Positions 7,610-15,994 of a DNA stretch of 42,076 bases are shown here, piece by piece (position 1 is the first letter of the stretch; each line of letters starts with the position of its first letter). The DNA lies in NCBI RefSeq assembly GCF_000967495.1, contig NZ_JXXU01000033.1, forward strand, positions 1 through 42,076, written 5' to 3'. This DNA comes from Vibrio neptunius (lineage in GTDB: Bacteria; Pseudomonadota; Gammaproteobacteria; Enterobacterales; Vibrionaceae). The translations under genes and the position numbers were made by a program. Below the pieces are notes generated by a model that saw nothing but the letters and a program-made list of their open reading frames with translations, did no database searches and was not told where the DNA came from.

Positions 7610-8998
7610 ATGAAGTCGTATAAAAAGTCCTTATTGGCCTCTGTGATGATGCTCAGTGCATCTGTTTCCGCATATGAAGTGAAATCAGGTGGAGGCACGG
7701 CAGTGAAGAAAGAAGGTGCCAACGCATTTTCTTTACCTGCGGGAAATCTTCCAATGACCAAGCGTCTGGATTTCAGTGTGGGTAACAGTTTTTTCCGCAA
7801 TCCTTGGGTGCAAGCCCCTGCTTCGACGGATGCTCGTGATGGTTTGGGGCCTTTATTCAATACCAATGGTTGTCAAAATTGTCACATTAAAGATGGTCGG
7901 GGACATCCACCGGAAGAGAATGATATTCATGCGGTCTCTATGTTGGTTCGTTTGAGCATTCCTGCGATGACGCCCGAGCAGAAAAAAGCCTTCATTAAAG
8001 ACGGAGTGATCCCTGAACCCACATATGGTGGTCAACTTCAAGACTTCTCACTTCAGGATCAAACTCCAGAAGGGCAGATCAGTATCACTTATTCAGACGT
8101 ACCAGTGACATTTGCTGACGGAACAAAAGTCGTATTACGTAAGCCAAAGCTCAAAATTACTGATCTGGGTTATGGAGAGATGCATCCAGAGACTCAATTT
8201 TCGGCGCGCATCGCTCCACCAATGATTGGTCTGGGTTTATTAGAGAGTATTGCCGATGGAACGCTACAAGCTTGGGCGGATGAAAATGATGCCAATGGCG
8301 ATGGTATTTCTGGCAAAGCCAATAAAGTATGGGATGTACAGAAGAATGATTTCGCCATTGGTCGCTTTGGCTGGAAGTCTGGGCAACCTACGCTGATGCA
8401 ACAAAATGCTGCGGCTTTCAACGGTGATGTCGGCCTAACCAGCAACCTGTTCCCCAATGAGAACTGCACGTCAAAGCAATCGATTTGTGCTGAATTGCCA
8501 AACGGTGGAGCCCCAGAAGTCAGCGACAACATTCTTGAATTCGTTGAGTTCTATTCTCAGCATTTAGCCGTACCGATTCGTCGTAATATTAATGATCCGC
8601 AAGTTAAGCTCGGTCAGCGTTTATTTGCCAAAGCAGGTTGTGATAGCTGCCATAAGAGCGAAGTGAGAACTATGACAAGAGAAGGTTTACCAGCTCTGTC
8701 GAATCAGAAAATTCATCCCTACACCGATCTACTGCTTCATGATATGGGTGAGGGGTTAGCAGACAACAGGCCAGAGTATTTGGCGAATGGACGTGAGTGG
8801 CGAACTGCGCCATTATGGGGTATCGGTTATACAGAAGAAGTGAACGGCCATACCTATTTCCTTCATGATGGCCGAGCACGTAACCTGATGGAAGCGGTGT
8901 TGTGGCATGGCGGTGAAGCTGAGCCGGCGAAACAAACCGTTCTCAAGTTCAATCAAAAAGAGCGCGATGCATTGATCGCTTTCTTGAATTCATTGTAA
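7610..8998 (+). CDS. Di-haem DUF1111 oxidoreductase (cytochrome c peroxidase-like)
   Basis: Periplasmic DUF1111 (thiol oxidoreductase-like) protein, 462 residues from the chosen start. Two c-type haem motifs are seen: CQNCH at 88-92 and CDSCH at 344-348. A Ca-binding-like Asp-rich loop (DENDANGDG) lies near 224-232. The C-terminal HDGRARNLMEAVLWHGGEAE region is typical of the family. The start at 7610 places a clean signal peptide (Lys-rich start, hydrophobic core, cut near VSA-YE). Upstream in-frame starts at 7523 and 7559 would add an unlikely N-terminal extension. It is the second gene of the Fur-controlled imelysin operon, so a redox step on iron or a ligand is the likely role, though this is inference. 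Confidence 0.88.
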   Translation: MKSYKKSLLASVMMLSASVSAYEVKSGGGTAVKKEGANAFSLPAGNLPMTKRLDFSVGNSFFRNPWVQAPASTDARDGLGPLFNTNGCQNCHIKDGRGHPPEENDIHAVSMLVRLSIPAMTPEQKKAFIKDGVIPEPTYGGQLQDFSLQDQTPEGQISITYSDVPVTFADGTKVVLRKPKLKITDLGYGEMHPETQFSARIAPPMIGLGLLESIADGTLQAWADENDANGDGISGKANKVWDVQKNDFAIGRFGWKSGQPTLMQQNAAAFNGDVGLTSNLFPNENCTSKQSICAELPNGGAPEVSDNILEFVEFYSQHLAVPIRRNINDPQVKLGQRLFAKAGCDSCHKSEVRTMTREGLPALSNQKIHPYTDLLLHDMGEGLADNRPEYLANGREWRTAPLWGIGYTEEVNGHTYFLHDGRARNLMEAVLWHGGEAEPAKQTVLKFNQKERDALIAFLNSL

Positions 8999-9007
8999 GG
9001 AATCACG

Positions 9008-10039
9008 ATGAAGATCTTTTCTTTATCAGCAATGGCTGCCTCGATGATGCTACTGGCGGGTTGTCAGTCAACTACCAGCCCAACGCCTATTGCCCAAAAA
9101 ACCTCTCATCCTAGTCAGGGCGTTTACCAAGTAGAGTTTACAGCCGCGCATACTTTCTCAAATCAAGCTGACAAACTGGCCAACCTAATGGCCGTTTATT
9201 GTGCAGACCAAACAAAACTGCCGTCACTCAAATCGCAATGGCATCAAACCATGATGGCTTGGATGGCACTGCAAGGTCAGGAAAGAGGGCCTGAAAAAGC
9301 CCTTGAGCAAAGCTGGAATATACAGTTCTGGCCAGACAAGAAAAACACCACGGGTCGCAAAATGGCCGCTCTTACCGGCCAAGATCAAGCTTGGACGCAA
9401 GAGCAGATTTCGCAGCAGAGCGTAACGGTCCAAGGCCTAGGCTCGGTGGAATGGCTGTTGTATGATCAAGCCTCTTCTTTGAGCTCATCACACACTGCCT
9501 GCCAAACTGGTATTGCGATCACTGAAAACATTGCCCTCAATGCTCAGAGCATTGCCACGGCATGGCAGACGAACCCTTGGGTTGAACTGGACGAAAAAGC
9601 ATGGACGTCTGAATACATTTCTCTGCTGTCGAATCAACTTGAATACAGTATGAAAAAACTCAGCCGTCCTTTGGCTAACTTTGGTAAACCAAGACCATAT
9701 TTTGCCGAGTCTTGGCGCTCAGAAACGTCAATGCTTAACCTCAAAGCCAACATTGTAGGGATGCAGGCCTTGTACCTAGCAGAAGGCGATGGGCTGGATG
9801 CATTGCTGCGCAAGCGCGGGAAAGTGCAGCTCGCTGACAGCATCACCCAACAGTTTGATAGCGCCTTAGTCACATGGCCAACCGATGAAAGCTTGTTTGA
9901 TATGTTGCAGACAAAGGAGGGGTATCGTAAAGCCTACGCTCAATATAATAAGTTGGAGCAGTTGAAGTACCTTATCCACGAAGAAGTGGCGATTGAGCTT
10001 GGTGTTGTAATAGGGTTTAACGCAACTGATGGTGACTGA
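9008..10039 (+). CDS. Imelysin-like lipoprotein, signature His missing
   Basis: Second imelysin-family protein of the operon, 343 residues. The lipobox LAGC with Cys19 marks it as a lipoprotein. At the position of the GxHxxE signature it reads GLGSVE (143-148), so the conserved His is replaced by Gly while the Glu stays. Paralogues in the second position of such operons are often divergent in this way, which suggests a structural or ligand-binding role. It starts 9 bases after the di-haem gene, with AAGGA as ribosome binding site, and overlaps the next gene by 11 bases. Confidence 0.85.
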   Translation: MKIFSLSAMAASMMLLAGCQSTTSPTPIAQKTSHPSQGVYQVEFTAAHTFSNQADKLANLMAVYCADQTKLPSLKSQWHQTMMAWMALQGQERGPEKALEQSWNIQFWPDKKNTTGRKMAALTGQDQAWTQEQISQQSVTVQGLGSVEWLLYDQASSLSSSHTACQTGIAITENIALNAQSIATAWQTNPWVELDEKAWTSEYISLLSNQLEYSMKKLSRPLANFGKPRPYFAESWRSETSMLNLKANIVGMQALYLAEGDGLDALLRKRGKVQLADSITQQFDSALVTWPTDESLFDMLQTKEGYRKAYAQYNKLEQLKYLIHEEVAIELGVVIGFNATDGD

Positions 10040-11111
10040 TAACACAAGAAGAAATCTCCTCAAAGCAGCACTGTTTGGCGCTGCTGCGCCTTTGCTACCT
10101 TTTGGTTGTGCAAGCACGTCAGAGAGAGTGGACCAGCCATCACTGATAGGTTGTTCTTTATATGGCCGAGACAAATACTCGGTTGTGGTCGCGGATGAGC
10201 TTGGTTATCCGATAAGGCAGGTACCTCTTCCGGCAAGGGGGCACGGCGTTGCGACAAACTCGCAACTCAACCATGCGGTGGCGTTTGCTCGTCGGCCTGG
10301 TACGTTTTTCGTGGTATTTGACTACCTGACTGGTGAAGTGATCAAATCTTCTGCTGCCAGTTCAAATCGTCATTATTACGGTCATGGCGTGTACTCAAAC
10401 GACGGAAAATGGCTGTACGCAACGGAGGGAGAACGTGGCACCAGTCGAGGCATTATTGGCGTTTATGATGTACTGGCTGGATATGACAAGGTCGCAGAAT
10501 TTACTCACTTTGGCCTTGGCCCTCATGAAGTGATTGCTATGCCCGATGGTTCACTGGCCATTGGTGTTGGCGGTGTGCATACCAATGGCAGACAACCGCT
10601 CAATATAGCGACCATGAAACCTAGCCTGAGCTATTTGGACTCCAACGGTGAGCTAACGGAACAGGTGTCTTTACCCGATCACCATTTGAGTATTCGACAT
10701 CTCGCGCATGACGGCGACAAAACCGTGCTATGTGGTCAGCAGTATCGTGGTGAGCCGGACGAATACCCCTCTCTTTTAGCCATGCATACCCAAGGTGGTC
10801 AAATGATCCCACTAGAAGCGGAGCCGGAACAGTGGGCAAGATTCAATCATTACATTGCGAGTATAGCGGCAACTGAAGAGTGGATCTTAGCGACATCACC
10901 TCGCGGAAACTGCTACGGAATCTGGTCTAAACAAACCGGAAAAATGGTCGAATTGGCTTCTTTGCCAGACGCTTCTGGTGTCGTTGTGCAAAACGGTTTT
11001 TTCCGAGTGAGCTCGGGGGCTGGCGGCGTGATCACTCAATATTCACCACAAGAGAAGAAAAAAAATCAGTCGGGAATTCAATGGGATAACCACTGGTCTA
11101 TGATTTCTTAG
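10029..11111 (+). CDS. DUF1513 exported beta-propeller-like protein
   Basis: Last gene of the iron-regulated operon, overlapping the lipoprotein gene by 11 bases, so probably translationally coupled. The N-terminus carries a twin-arginine-like signal (NTRRNLLKAALFGAAAPLL) followed by FGC, a possible lipobox. The body is 360 residues of repeated beta-strand-turn units with phrases such as GHGVYSNDGKWLYATEGE and LGPHEVIAMPDG, as expected for the propeller-like DUF1513 family. The family has no proven reaction. Its steady association with imelysin and DUF1111 genes points to iron handling in the periplasm. Confidence 0.85.
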   Translation: MVTDNTRRNLLKAALFGAAAPLLPFGCASTSERVDQPSLIGCSLYGRDKYSVVVADELGYPIRQVPLPARGHGVATNSQLNHAVAFARRPGTFFVVFDYLTGEVIKSSAASSNRHYYGHGVYSNDGKWLYATEGERGTSRGIIGVYDVLAGYDKVAEFTHFGLGPHEVIAMPDGSLAIGVGGVHTNGRQPLNIATMKPSLSYLDSNGELTEQVSLPDHHLSIRHLAHDGDKTVLCGQQYRGEPDEYPSLLAMHTQGGQMIPLEAEPEQWARFNHYIASIAATEEWILATSPRGNCYGIWSKQTGKMVELASLPDASGVVVQNGFFRVSSGAGGVITQYSPQEKKKNQSGIQWDNHWSMIS

Positions 11112-11220
11112 CCTACTGCATTGTAAAGCTTGGGAAAATTAATATTCTCATCAACATTTCATCCTAGCCTCTTATTTCTCTGCCATACTTTGATCTCAGG
11201 CGACTAGAGTGGAGAGTAAG

Positions 11221-12774
11221 ATGGCTAGACTTAACCCCCTTCTATTACTGCTGATCATGATTCCTCTACCGACTTGGGCCAGTAGCTACTTTGAGCGTAT
11301 TGGTTGGTTGGAGACAGGTAGTCACGTCCTTCGAGTGCTGCAATACCCTCAAGATGTTGAACAAATTTATCAGCGCAATAACAATCAGTTGATCTGGTTT
11401 GATCTTCAACAAAGTTCTCGTCTTGAATTCCAACTCGAAATCATCACTAGTGCGGGATTCAGCCCACTGTTTGCTCGTCAGTTGAGGTACCTTGAGTACT
11501 ATCGAAAAAGTAATCGCTGGCATGAATATGACCTTCTCGCAACGGACACTTTGCTGCTTTACATTAGCTACGCTGAGCAAGCCAGAGTGCTGGGCTACTA
11601 TTGGTTTTTCGAATCCAAGCTTTACAAACCGTTACCAAGGTTGACTCAGTCAGATTTGATTGCGGTTTCCGTTGCCGTTGAGTATCAGCAGCTCAGCGAA
11701 CTCATCGAAGTTTATACCCCTGACAGTGACGACTACCAGAAGCTCATTGACAGCTATTTGCATGTGGTCAAGTTTGAAGAGCTGAATCTTCCTAAATACA
11801 AACAACAAGGGTTGAGGCAAGTAGGAGATTCTCTTAAAAATAAAGAGGTATTGTTAGTCAGAATGGAAATGGTGGACGTCGACCTATCTAATGTTAGGCG
11901 AGATATTGATTGGTATGACGTGACATTGGAAGCGGGGGTCAGGCAGTTTCAGCAGCTCCATGGCTTAACGCAAGACGGGGTGATTGGCCCTGACACGATT
12001 CGGTGGTTAAACACTCCTCCAACTAAGCGGCTGTCTATCTTAGCTCTCAATGCAGAGCGGAGCCGATTGTGGCCCATTGAACATGACACCATCATAGTCG
12101 TGAATGTACCGGGTTTTGAAATGAAATACTGGTATTCAGGTCAGGAGGTGTTTGAATCTAAGGTGGTGGTTGGACGAAGAGCGAGACCCACGCCTATGAT
12201 GACCATCAACTTAGACTCGCTCATTCTCAATCCGACATGGAATGTTCCATGGAAAATCATGGTTGAAGACATCATTCCCAAAGTAAAAGAGGACCCGGAG
12301 TATTTGATCAGACAGAATATTACGATTGTGCCTAAGTGGGGTTCAAAAGAGCAGATCAACCCGGAAGATATTGATTGGCCTAATATGCGGCCGAGTGCGT
12401 TTCCCTATCGGATGACGCAGCTATCAGGCGATAAAAATGCCTTGGGTTTGTACAAGTTTAACACACCAAACCGGCGTGCTATCTTCCTCCACGATACACC
12501 GAGTAAAAACTTGTTTGATGAAGCAAGTCGAGCGTTCAGTTCGGGCTGTATTCGTGTCGAACACGCCGATCAATTTGCTTCTCTTCTTCTAGAGAGTCAG
12601 GGGCTGGATATGTCGACCTTAGAACAAGAGGAGATCGCCGCAAACAAAGCGATTCCGCTCAAACAGCAAGTCCCGGTACATATCATTTATCAGACGGCAT
12701 GGTCAGAAGGCGGCAAGGTCCATTACCGGGAAGATATTTACCGCTGGGATCGGTTTAGTTACGGCAAAGGGTGA
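11221..12774 (+). CDS. ldtD: L,D-transpeptidase (YcbB/LdtD-like)
   Basis: Periplasmic enzyme making 3-3 cross-links in peptidoglycan. The signal peptide covers about residues 1-21 (cut near TWA-SS). A peptidoglycan-binding type 1 domain is seen around VRQFQQLHGLTQDGVIGPDT, about 240-265. The YkuD catalytic motif has His424 and the SSGCIR box with Cys443 as nucleophile. About 517 residues, somewhat shorter than E. coli YcbB. The ATG at 11221 is chosen over a GTG at 11209 because GGAGAG lies just before it and the signal peptide then starts cleanly. It forms a cell-wall cluster with the two following genes, as ycbB-ycbK-ycbL do in E. coli. Confidence 0.92.
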   Translation: MARLNPLLLLLIMIPLPTWASSYFERIGWLETGSHVLRVLQYPQDVEQIYQRNNNQLIWFDLQQSSRLEFQLEIITSAGFSPLFARQLRYLEYYRKSNRWHEYDLLATDTLLLYISYAEQARVLGYYWFFESKLYKPLPRLTQSDLIAVSVAVEYQQLSELIEVYTPDSDDYQKLIDSYLHVVKFEELNLPKYKQQGLRQVGDSLKNKEVLLVRMEMVDVDLSNVRRDIDWYDVTLEAGVRQFQQLHGLTQDGVIGPDTIRWLNTPPTKRLSILALNAERSRLWPIEHDTIIVVNVPGFEMKYWYSGQEVFESKVVVGRRARPTPMMTINLDSLILNPTWNVPWKIMVEDIIPKVKEDPEYLIRQNITIVPKWGSKEQINPEDIDWPNMRPSAFPYRMTQLSGDKNALGLYKFNTPNRRAIFLHDTPSKNLFDEASRAFSSGCIRVEHADQFASLLLESQGLDMSTLEQEEIAANKAIPLKQQVPVHIIYQTAWSEGGKVHYREDIYRWDRFSYGKG

Positions 12775-12958
12775 CTCTGAACAAAAAATAACATTTCCAC
12801 ACAACAATGTTTTTTATTAATAAGGTCAAGCATTAAGCAAAAATCAACGCTCAAATCCTTTGAATGAGCACGGTTTATGCATTTGCACTTCATATTAGAG
12901 TTAGGTAGTGTCCCCGTTCGACACGTTTCCATTAACGATTTTATGAAGGCTTTTTCCT
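12775..12958. other. Spacer between ldtD and mepK
   Basis: About 180 AT-rich bases with no gene. No clear terminator was found, although a T-run lies near 12810. It may hold a separate promoter for mepK. Confidence 0.4.
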
Positions 12959-13498
12959 GTGGATTTTTCTCGTAGAGACTTTATCAAATTAGCTGGTAGT
13001 GGTTTAGTAGTAGCCAGCTGTACCCCCTCTGTCGCGTTTGCTTCTCTTCCGGACCAACCTAGAGCATTGGCATTTAACAACCTTCACACAGGAGAGGCGT
13101 TAGAATCGTGTTACTTTGACGGTCGAGATTATGTAGCGAATGAACTGGGTCGTATCGACAATATTTGTCGCGATTTCCGCCGTAATGAAGTTCACAAGAT
13201 GGACAAGTTCCTCTTCGACCAGATCTCCTTGATTCAATCTCAACTGGGGGTGGATGCAGAAGTGCAGATCATTTCAGGCTATCGTTCTCCAAAGACTAAC
13301 GAAGTACTGCGTGCTAAGTCGAGTGGGGTGGCCAAGAAGAGCTACCATATGCTGGGACAGGCGATAGACTTTCGGCTCGAAGGTGTAGATCTTAAAAAGG
13401 TCCGTGATGCCGCTATTGAACTTCAAGCGGGAGGCGTCGGCTATTATCCGAGAAGTCACTTTGTTCACATTGATACCGGACCAGTTCGTCGCTGGTAG
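12959..13498 (+). CDS. mepK: DUF882 peptidoglycan endopeptidase (YcbK/MepK-like)
   Basis: Murein endopeptidase of the M15 type; the E. coli relative cleaves 3-3 and 3-4 cross-links. A Tat signal is seen at the N-terminus (SRRDFIKLAGSGL), cut near AFA-SL. The zinc-binding pattern of M15 peptidases is present: H130 and D137 in KSYHMLGQAIDFR, then H167/H170 in SHFVHID. Length 179 is typical. The GTG start is chosen because it directly precedes the Tat motif, with GAAGG upstream. It sits between the L,D-transpeptidase gene that makes 3-3 links and ycbL, an arrangement that joins synthesis and cleavage of the same bond. Confidence 0.92.
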   Translation: MDFSRRDFIKLAGSGLVVASCTPSVAFASLPDQPRALAFNNLHTGEALESCYFDGRDYVANELGRIDNICRDFRRNEVHKMDKFLFDQISLIQSQLGVDAEVQIISGYRSPKTNEVLRAKSSGVAKKSYHMLGQAIDFRLEGVDLKKVRDAAIELQAGGVGYYPRSHFVHIDTGPVRRW

Positions 13499-13581
13499 AC
13501 GAGATTATGTAACACAAGGTTGTCAAAAACCTTACCAAATGTCATAGTTTCGCCAGTTTAGATATTCAGTAAGGTTTCAAT

Positions 13582-14238
13582 ATGTCTCTGAAGTACCAAG
13601 TGGTGCCCGTCACTTCTTTTTCACAAAACTGCTCTATCGTGTGGTGTGACGAAACTATGGAAGGTGTCGTGGTCGATCCAGGTGGTGATGTAAAACAACT
13701 GGCCGCTCTGATCAAAGAGCTGGGTATTAAAGTCACCAACTTGGTACTAACCCATGGCCATTTGGATCATGTTGGTGGCACGGAGTCTTTGTCTGCTGAG
13801 TTGGGTGGCATTGAAATTGTTGGGCCACACAAAGATGATAACTTCTGGCTTCAGGGTTTGGCTGGGCAGAGTCAGATGTTTGGCTTTCCACTCACTGAAG
13901 CGTTCGAGCCGCAAAAATGGTTGAATGATGGTGATACGGTAGAGTTTGGTAAGCAAGTCTTTAATGTCTACCACACCCCAGGGCATACGCCGGGTCACGT
14001 GGTGTTATTCAGTGAAGAAGCGAAACTGGCCTTTGTTGGTGACGTTTTGTTTAATGGATCGGTTGGGCGTACTGATTTTCCTAAGGGGGATTTCGACACC
14101 TTGATTCATTCAATCAAAACCAAACTTTGGCCGCTTGGAAATGATGTTCGATTTGTGCCGGGCCATGGCCCTGAATCCACTTTTGGCAGAGAGCGTGCAT
14201 CCAATCCATTTGTGGCCGATGAAATGCCGCTTTACTAA
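13582..14238 (+). CDS. Metallo-beta-lactamase-fold hydrolase (YcbL-like, type II glyoxalase family)
   Basis: Cytoplasmic MBL-fold hydrolase of 218 residues. The metal-binding motif THGHLDH lies at 57-63, followed by HTPGHTPGH near 133-141, GDVLF near 155, and GHGPES near 193. Relatives of YcbL have glyoxalase II-like activity, hydrolysing thioesters such as S-lactoylglutathione. No signal peptide is present. The gene is the last of the ldtD-mepK-ycbL set and ends in a strong terminator, but its link to cell-wall work is positional only. Confidence 0.9.
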   Translation: MSLKYQVVPVTSFSQNCSIVWCDETMEGVVVDPGGDVKQLAALIKELGIKVTNLVLTHGHLDHVGGTESLSAELGGIEIVGPHKDDNFWLQGLAGQSQMFGFPLTEAFEPQKWLNDGDTVEFGKQVFNVYHTPGHTPGHVVLFSEEAKLAFVGDVLFNGSVGRTDFPKGDFDTLIHSIKTKLWPLGNDVRFVPGHGPESTFGRERASNPFVADEMPLY

Positions 14239-14243
14239 CCACT

Positions 14244-14272
14244 GAAAAGGTCGCCTCGCGCGACCTTTTCTT
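14244..14272 (+). terminator. Terminator after ycbL-like gene
   Basis: Perfect 10-bp stem GAAAAGGTCG (14244-14253) / CGACCTTTTC (14261-14270). It lies between convergent genes. Confidence 0.85.
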
Positions 14273-14290
14273 ATGCTATCTTCCATTCCA

Positions 14291-14968
14291 TTATTGGTGT
14301 TCTTCTTCAGGCTCTGCAGCGGCAAGATAGCGTCTTGCTAGCCCGACAAATTCTTCGGCAGAACGGTCTAGGTCATGTGCAGAAATGAAGATATCATAAT
14401 CAAAGTAACTTCTCTGATAGCGCATTCTGTTGGCCAACATTGCTTGCAACCCTGAATACTGTTCGCCTTGCGTGTTGGTATAGGGTTTAGAGTCCAATAC
14501 TATGTCCTCAAATTGGGTGCCTTGTTGCTTCTGCTTAGCGCCAAGATACAGCAAGGCTCTTTGACTTAGCAGGATCTCAGTGGTGATTCGTGGGCAAATG
14601 CTATCAAGATAGGGTGAATAGTGTTTGAGTTTAATGCCGATCCAAGGCAGAGGTTGCTGCCAACCTTCCTGATCGTAATGGCAAATGCCAATTTTGCTGA
14701 CATTGCTCCACTTAACAACCCAGCCCCCTTTGAATAAGTGCTGTTGGAAATGAGTGGCAGTCAGGGTATAGGCGACCTTGCTCTTGAGAAACATCAGATA
14801 GCCAAAACCGAGCAATGACAAAATGGTGATTAGAGTTAACACCGCTTGCTGAAAATCAGGTGAAAACATCACGATTGAAATCAGTACAATGGATGCAATA
14901 GTCGCAATCAGTTTAGCGATCGGTGACGAGAGCCGAATCGGTTGATTAGTGAGATGTAAAGTCTGCAT
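14291..14968 (-). CDS. DUF2982 membrane protein
   Basis: 225-residue protein that I assign to DUF2982, a family found in vibrios and relatives. Two closely spaced hydrophobic segments (about 20-42 and 45-62) anchor a mostly cytoplasmic region with conserved-looking phrases such as WVVKWSNVSKIGICHYD and LPWIGIKLKHY. An acidic C-terminus (EPEEEHQ) follows. The function is unknown. It is monocistronic and faces the ycbL-like gene. Confidence 0.75.
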   Translation of the reverse strand: MQTLHLTNQPIRLSSPIAKLIATIASIVLISIVMFSPDFQQAVLTLITILSLLGFGYLMFLKSKVAYTLTATHFQQHLFKGGWVVKWSNVSKIGICHYDQEGWQQPLPWIGIKLKHYSPYLDSICPRITTEILLSQRALLYLGAKQKQQGTQFEDIVLDSKPYTNTQGEQYSGLQAMLANRMRYQRSYFDYDIFISAHDLDRSAEEFVGLARRYLAAAEPEEEHQ

Positions 14969-15189
14969 TTACGACTCCCTGACGATGACCTAAACCTCTG
15001 TTTATATATTCAGTAGTTATGAAAAGGATCATAATAGGTACTGATTAAATTGTAGTCTGATGACAGCATATCACGCATTTTTGCTCGATAAAGCCCCTCG
15101 TACCCTGTAAATAGCTGCAAATTTTTGGTATAAATCGCGCTTCAAATTTTCACCACTGCTCCGTATGCAGTGAAATGGAGAGAAACTCG

Positions 15190-15561
15190 ATGAGACTTGC
15201 TCATAAGCGTAAAGTGCAGATGAAATTGCAAAAACGCGTCAAGGCAACAGTTGCAAATGTAGAAGCAACAAAGAAAGCTAAGCCTGTAGTTGAGAAAAAA
15301 GTAGCTGTAGCACCAGCAGCGGAGAAAGTTGTCACGGCTAAAGAAGTTAGCGTTGCACTGACTCCTAAGCAGCAACAAGTATTAGATATTGTTGTTGCAA
15401 ATGCAGAAGGCATTAACCCGAAAGGCATCGGCCTTGCAGCAGGTCAAGAAGAAGCAAAAGCGGCTTCATGGGCCACGGGCGCGCTGAAAAAACTACTAGA
15501 AGAAAACCTAGTGGCAAAAGAGCAGTTAGCAGGCAATAAAGTTATCTACAAAGCCGTTTAA
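15190..15561 (+). CDS. Lys/Ala-rich protein with C-terminal winged-helix-like domain
   Basis: 123 residues from the ATG at 15190, preceded by GGAGAG. An ATG at 15175 has no ribosome binding site and would place that Shine-Dalgarno inside the gene. The N-terminal half is highly basic and rich in Lys, Ala and Val (about residues 3-50). The second half (TPKQQQVLDIVVANAEGINPKGIGLAAG then LKKLLEENLVAKE) reads like a small winged helix of the MarR/Dprt type. A nucleic-acid-binding role is inferred from the charge and fold. It has its own terminator. No partner is evident. Confidence 0.75.
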   Translation: MRLAHKRKVQMKLQKRVKATVANVEATKKAKPVVEKKVAVAPAAEKVVTAKEVSVALTPKQQQVLDIVVANAEGINPKGIGLAAGQEEAKAASWATGALKKLLEENLVAKEQLAGNKVIYKAV

Positions 15562-15620
15562 TCGATCCTGTTAGCGACTTCTTTTCAACGACAGTCGATT
15601 CTGCCGTTTGAATAAATTAG

Positions 15621-15653
15621 AAAAACCTCGACGTTATGTCGGGGTTTTTCTCG
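15621..15653 (+). terminator. Terminator after the Lys-rich gene
   Basis: 12-bp stem AAAAACCTCGAC (15621-15632) / GTCGGGGTTTTT (15638-15649) with one G-U pair, followed by TC and further T's. Confidence 0.9.
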
Positions 15654-15655
15654 TT

Positions 15656-15994
15656 TAAGGACTGAGAGGAACTTATTTACCGTCACATCTATCAATATTT
15701 AATATTTGTCACAATTATAAAATCTTTCTCCGTATCCACACGCCGCATTGTTCCCTACGTATTATTCAATAAATCGTGACGATTCAATAAACCATAACTC
15801 TATGATTAAAAGAGACTTAAAGCATTTTTACCATTTTTCCTACGTATAAATACGTATTTTTTAAATGGTGGCAGGTTTGAGTTTGTTAATTTTTATCCGT
15901 GTTCGCGCTGATTTCCAATTCGCCGTAGATAAACCACTCTGTAATGGAACAGAAAGTAATTGGAAAGTTACTGAATCTAACAAAGGACGTGAAC
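15656..15994 (+). promoter_or_regulatory. Regulatory region of the TRAP operon with TACGTAT repeats
   Basis: No gene is seen here. The 9-mer CCTACGTAT occurs at 15754-15762 and again at 15839-15847. The second copy is part of an inverted repeat TACGTA-TAAA-TACGTA (15841-15856). ATTCAATAAA also occurs twice (about 15763 and 15782). Symmetric TAC-type motifs like these suit a NarL/LuxR-type response regulator dimer, and one is encoded at the end of this cluster. Binding is inferred. Confidence 0.5.
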
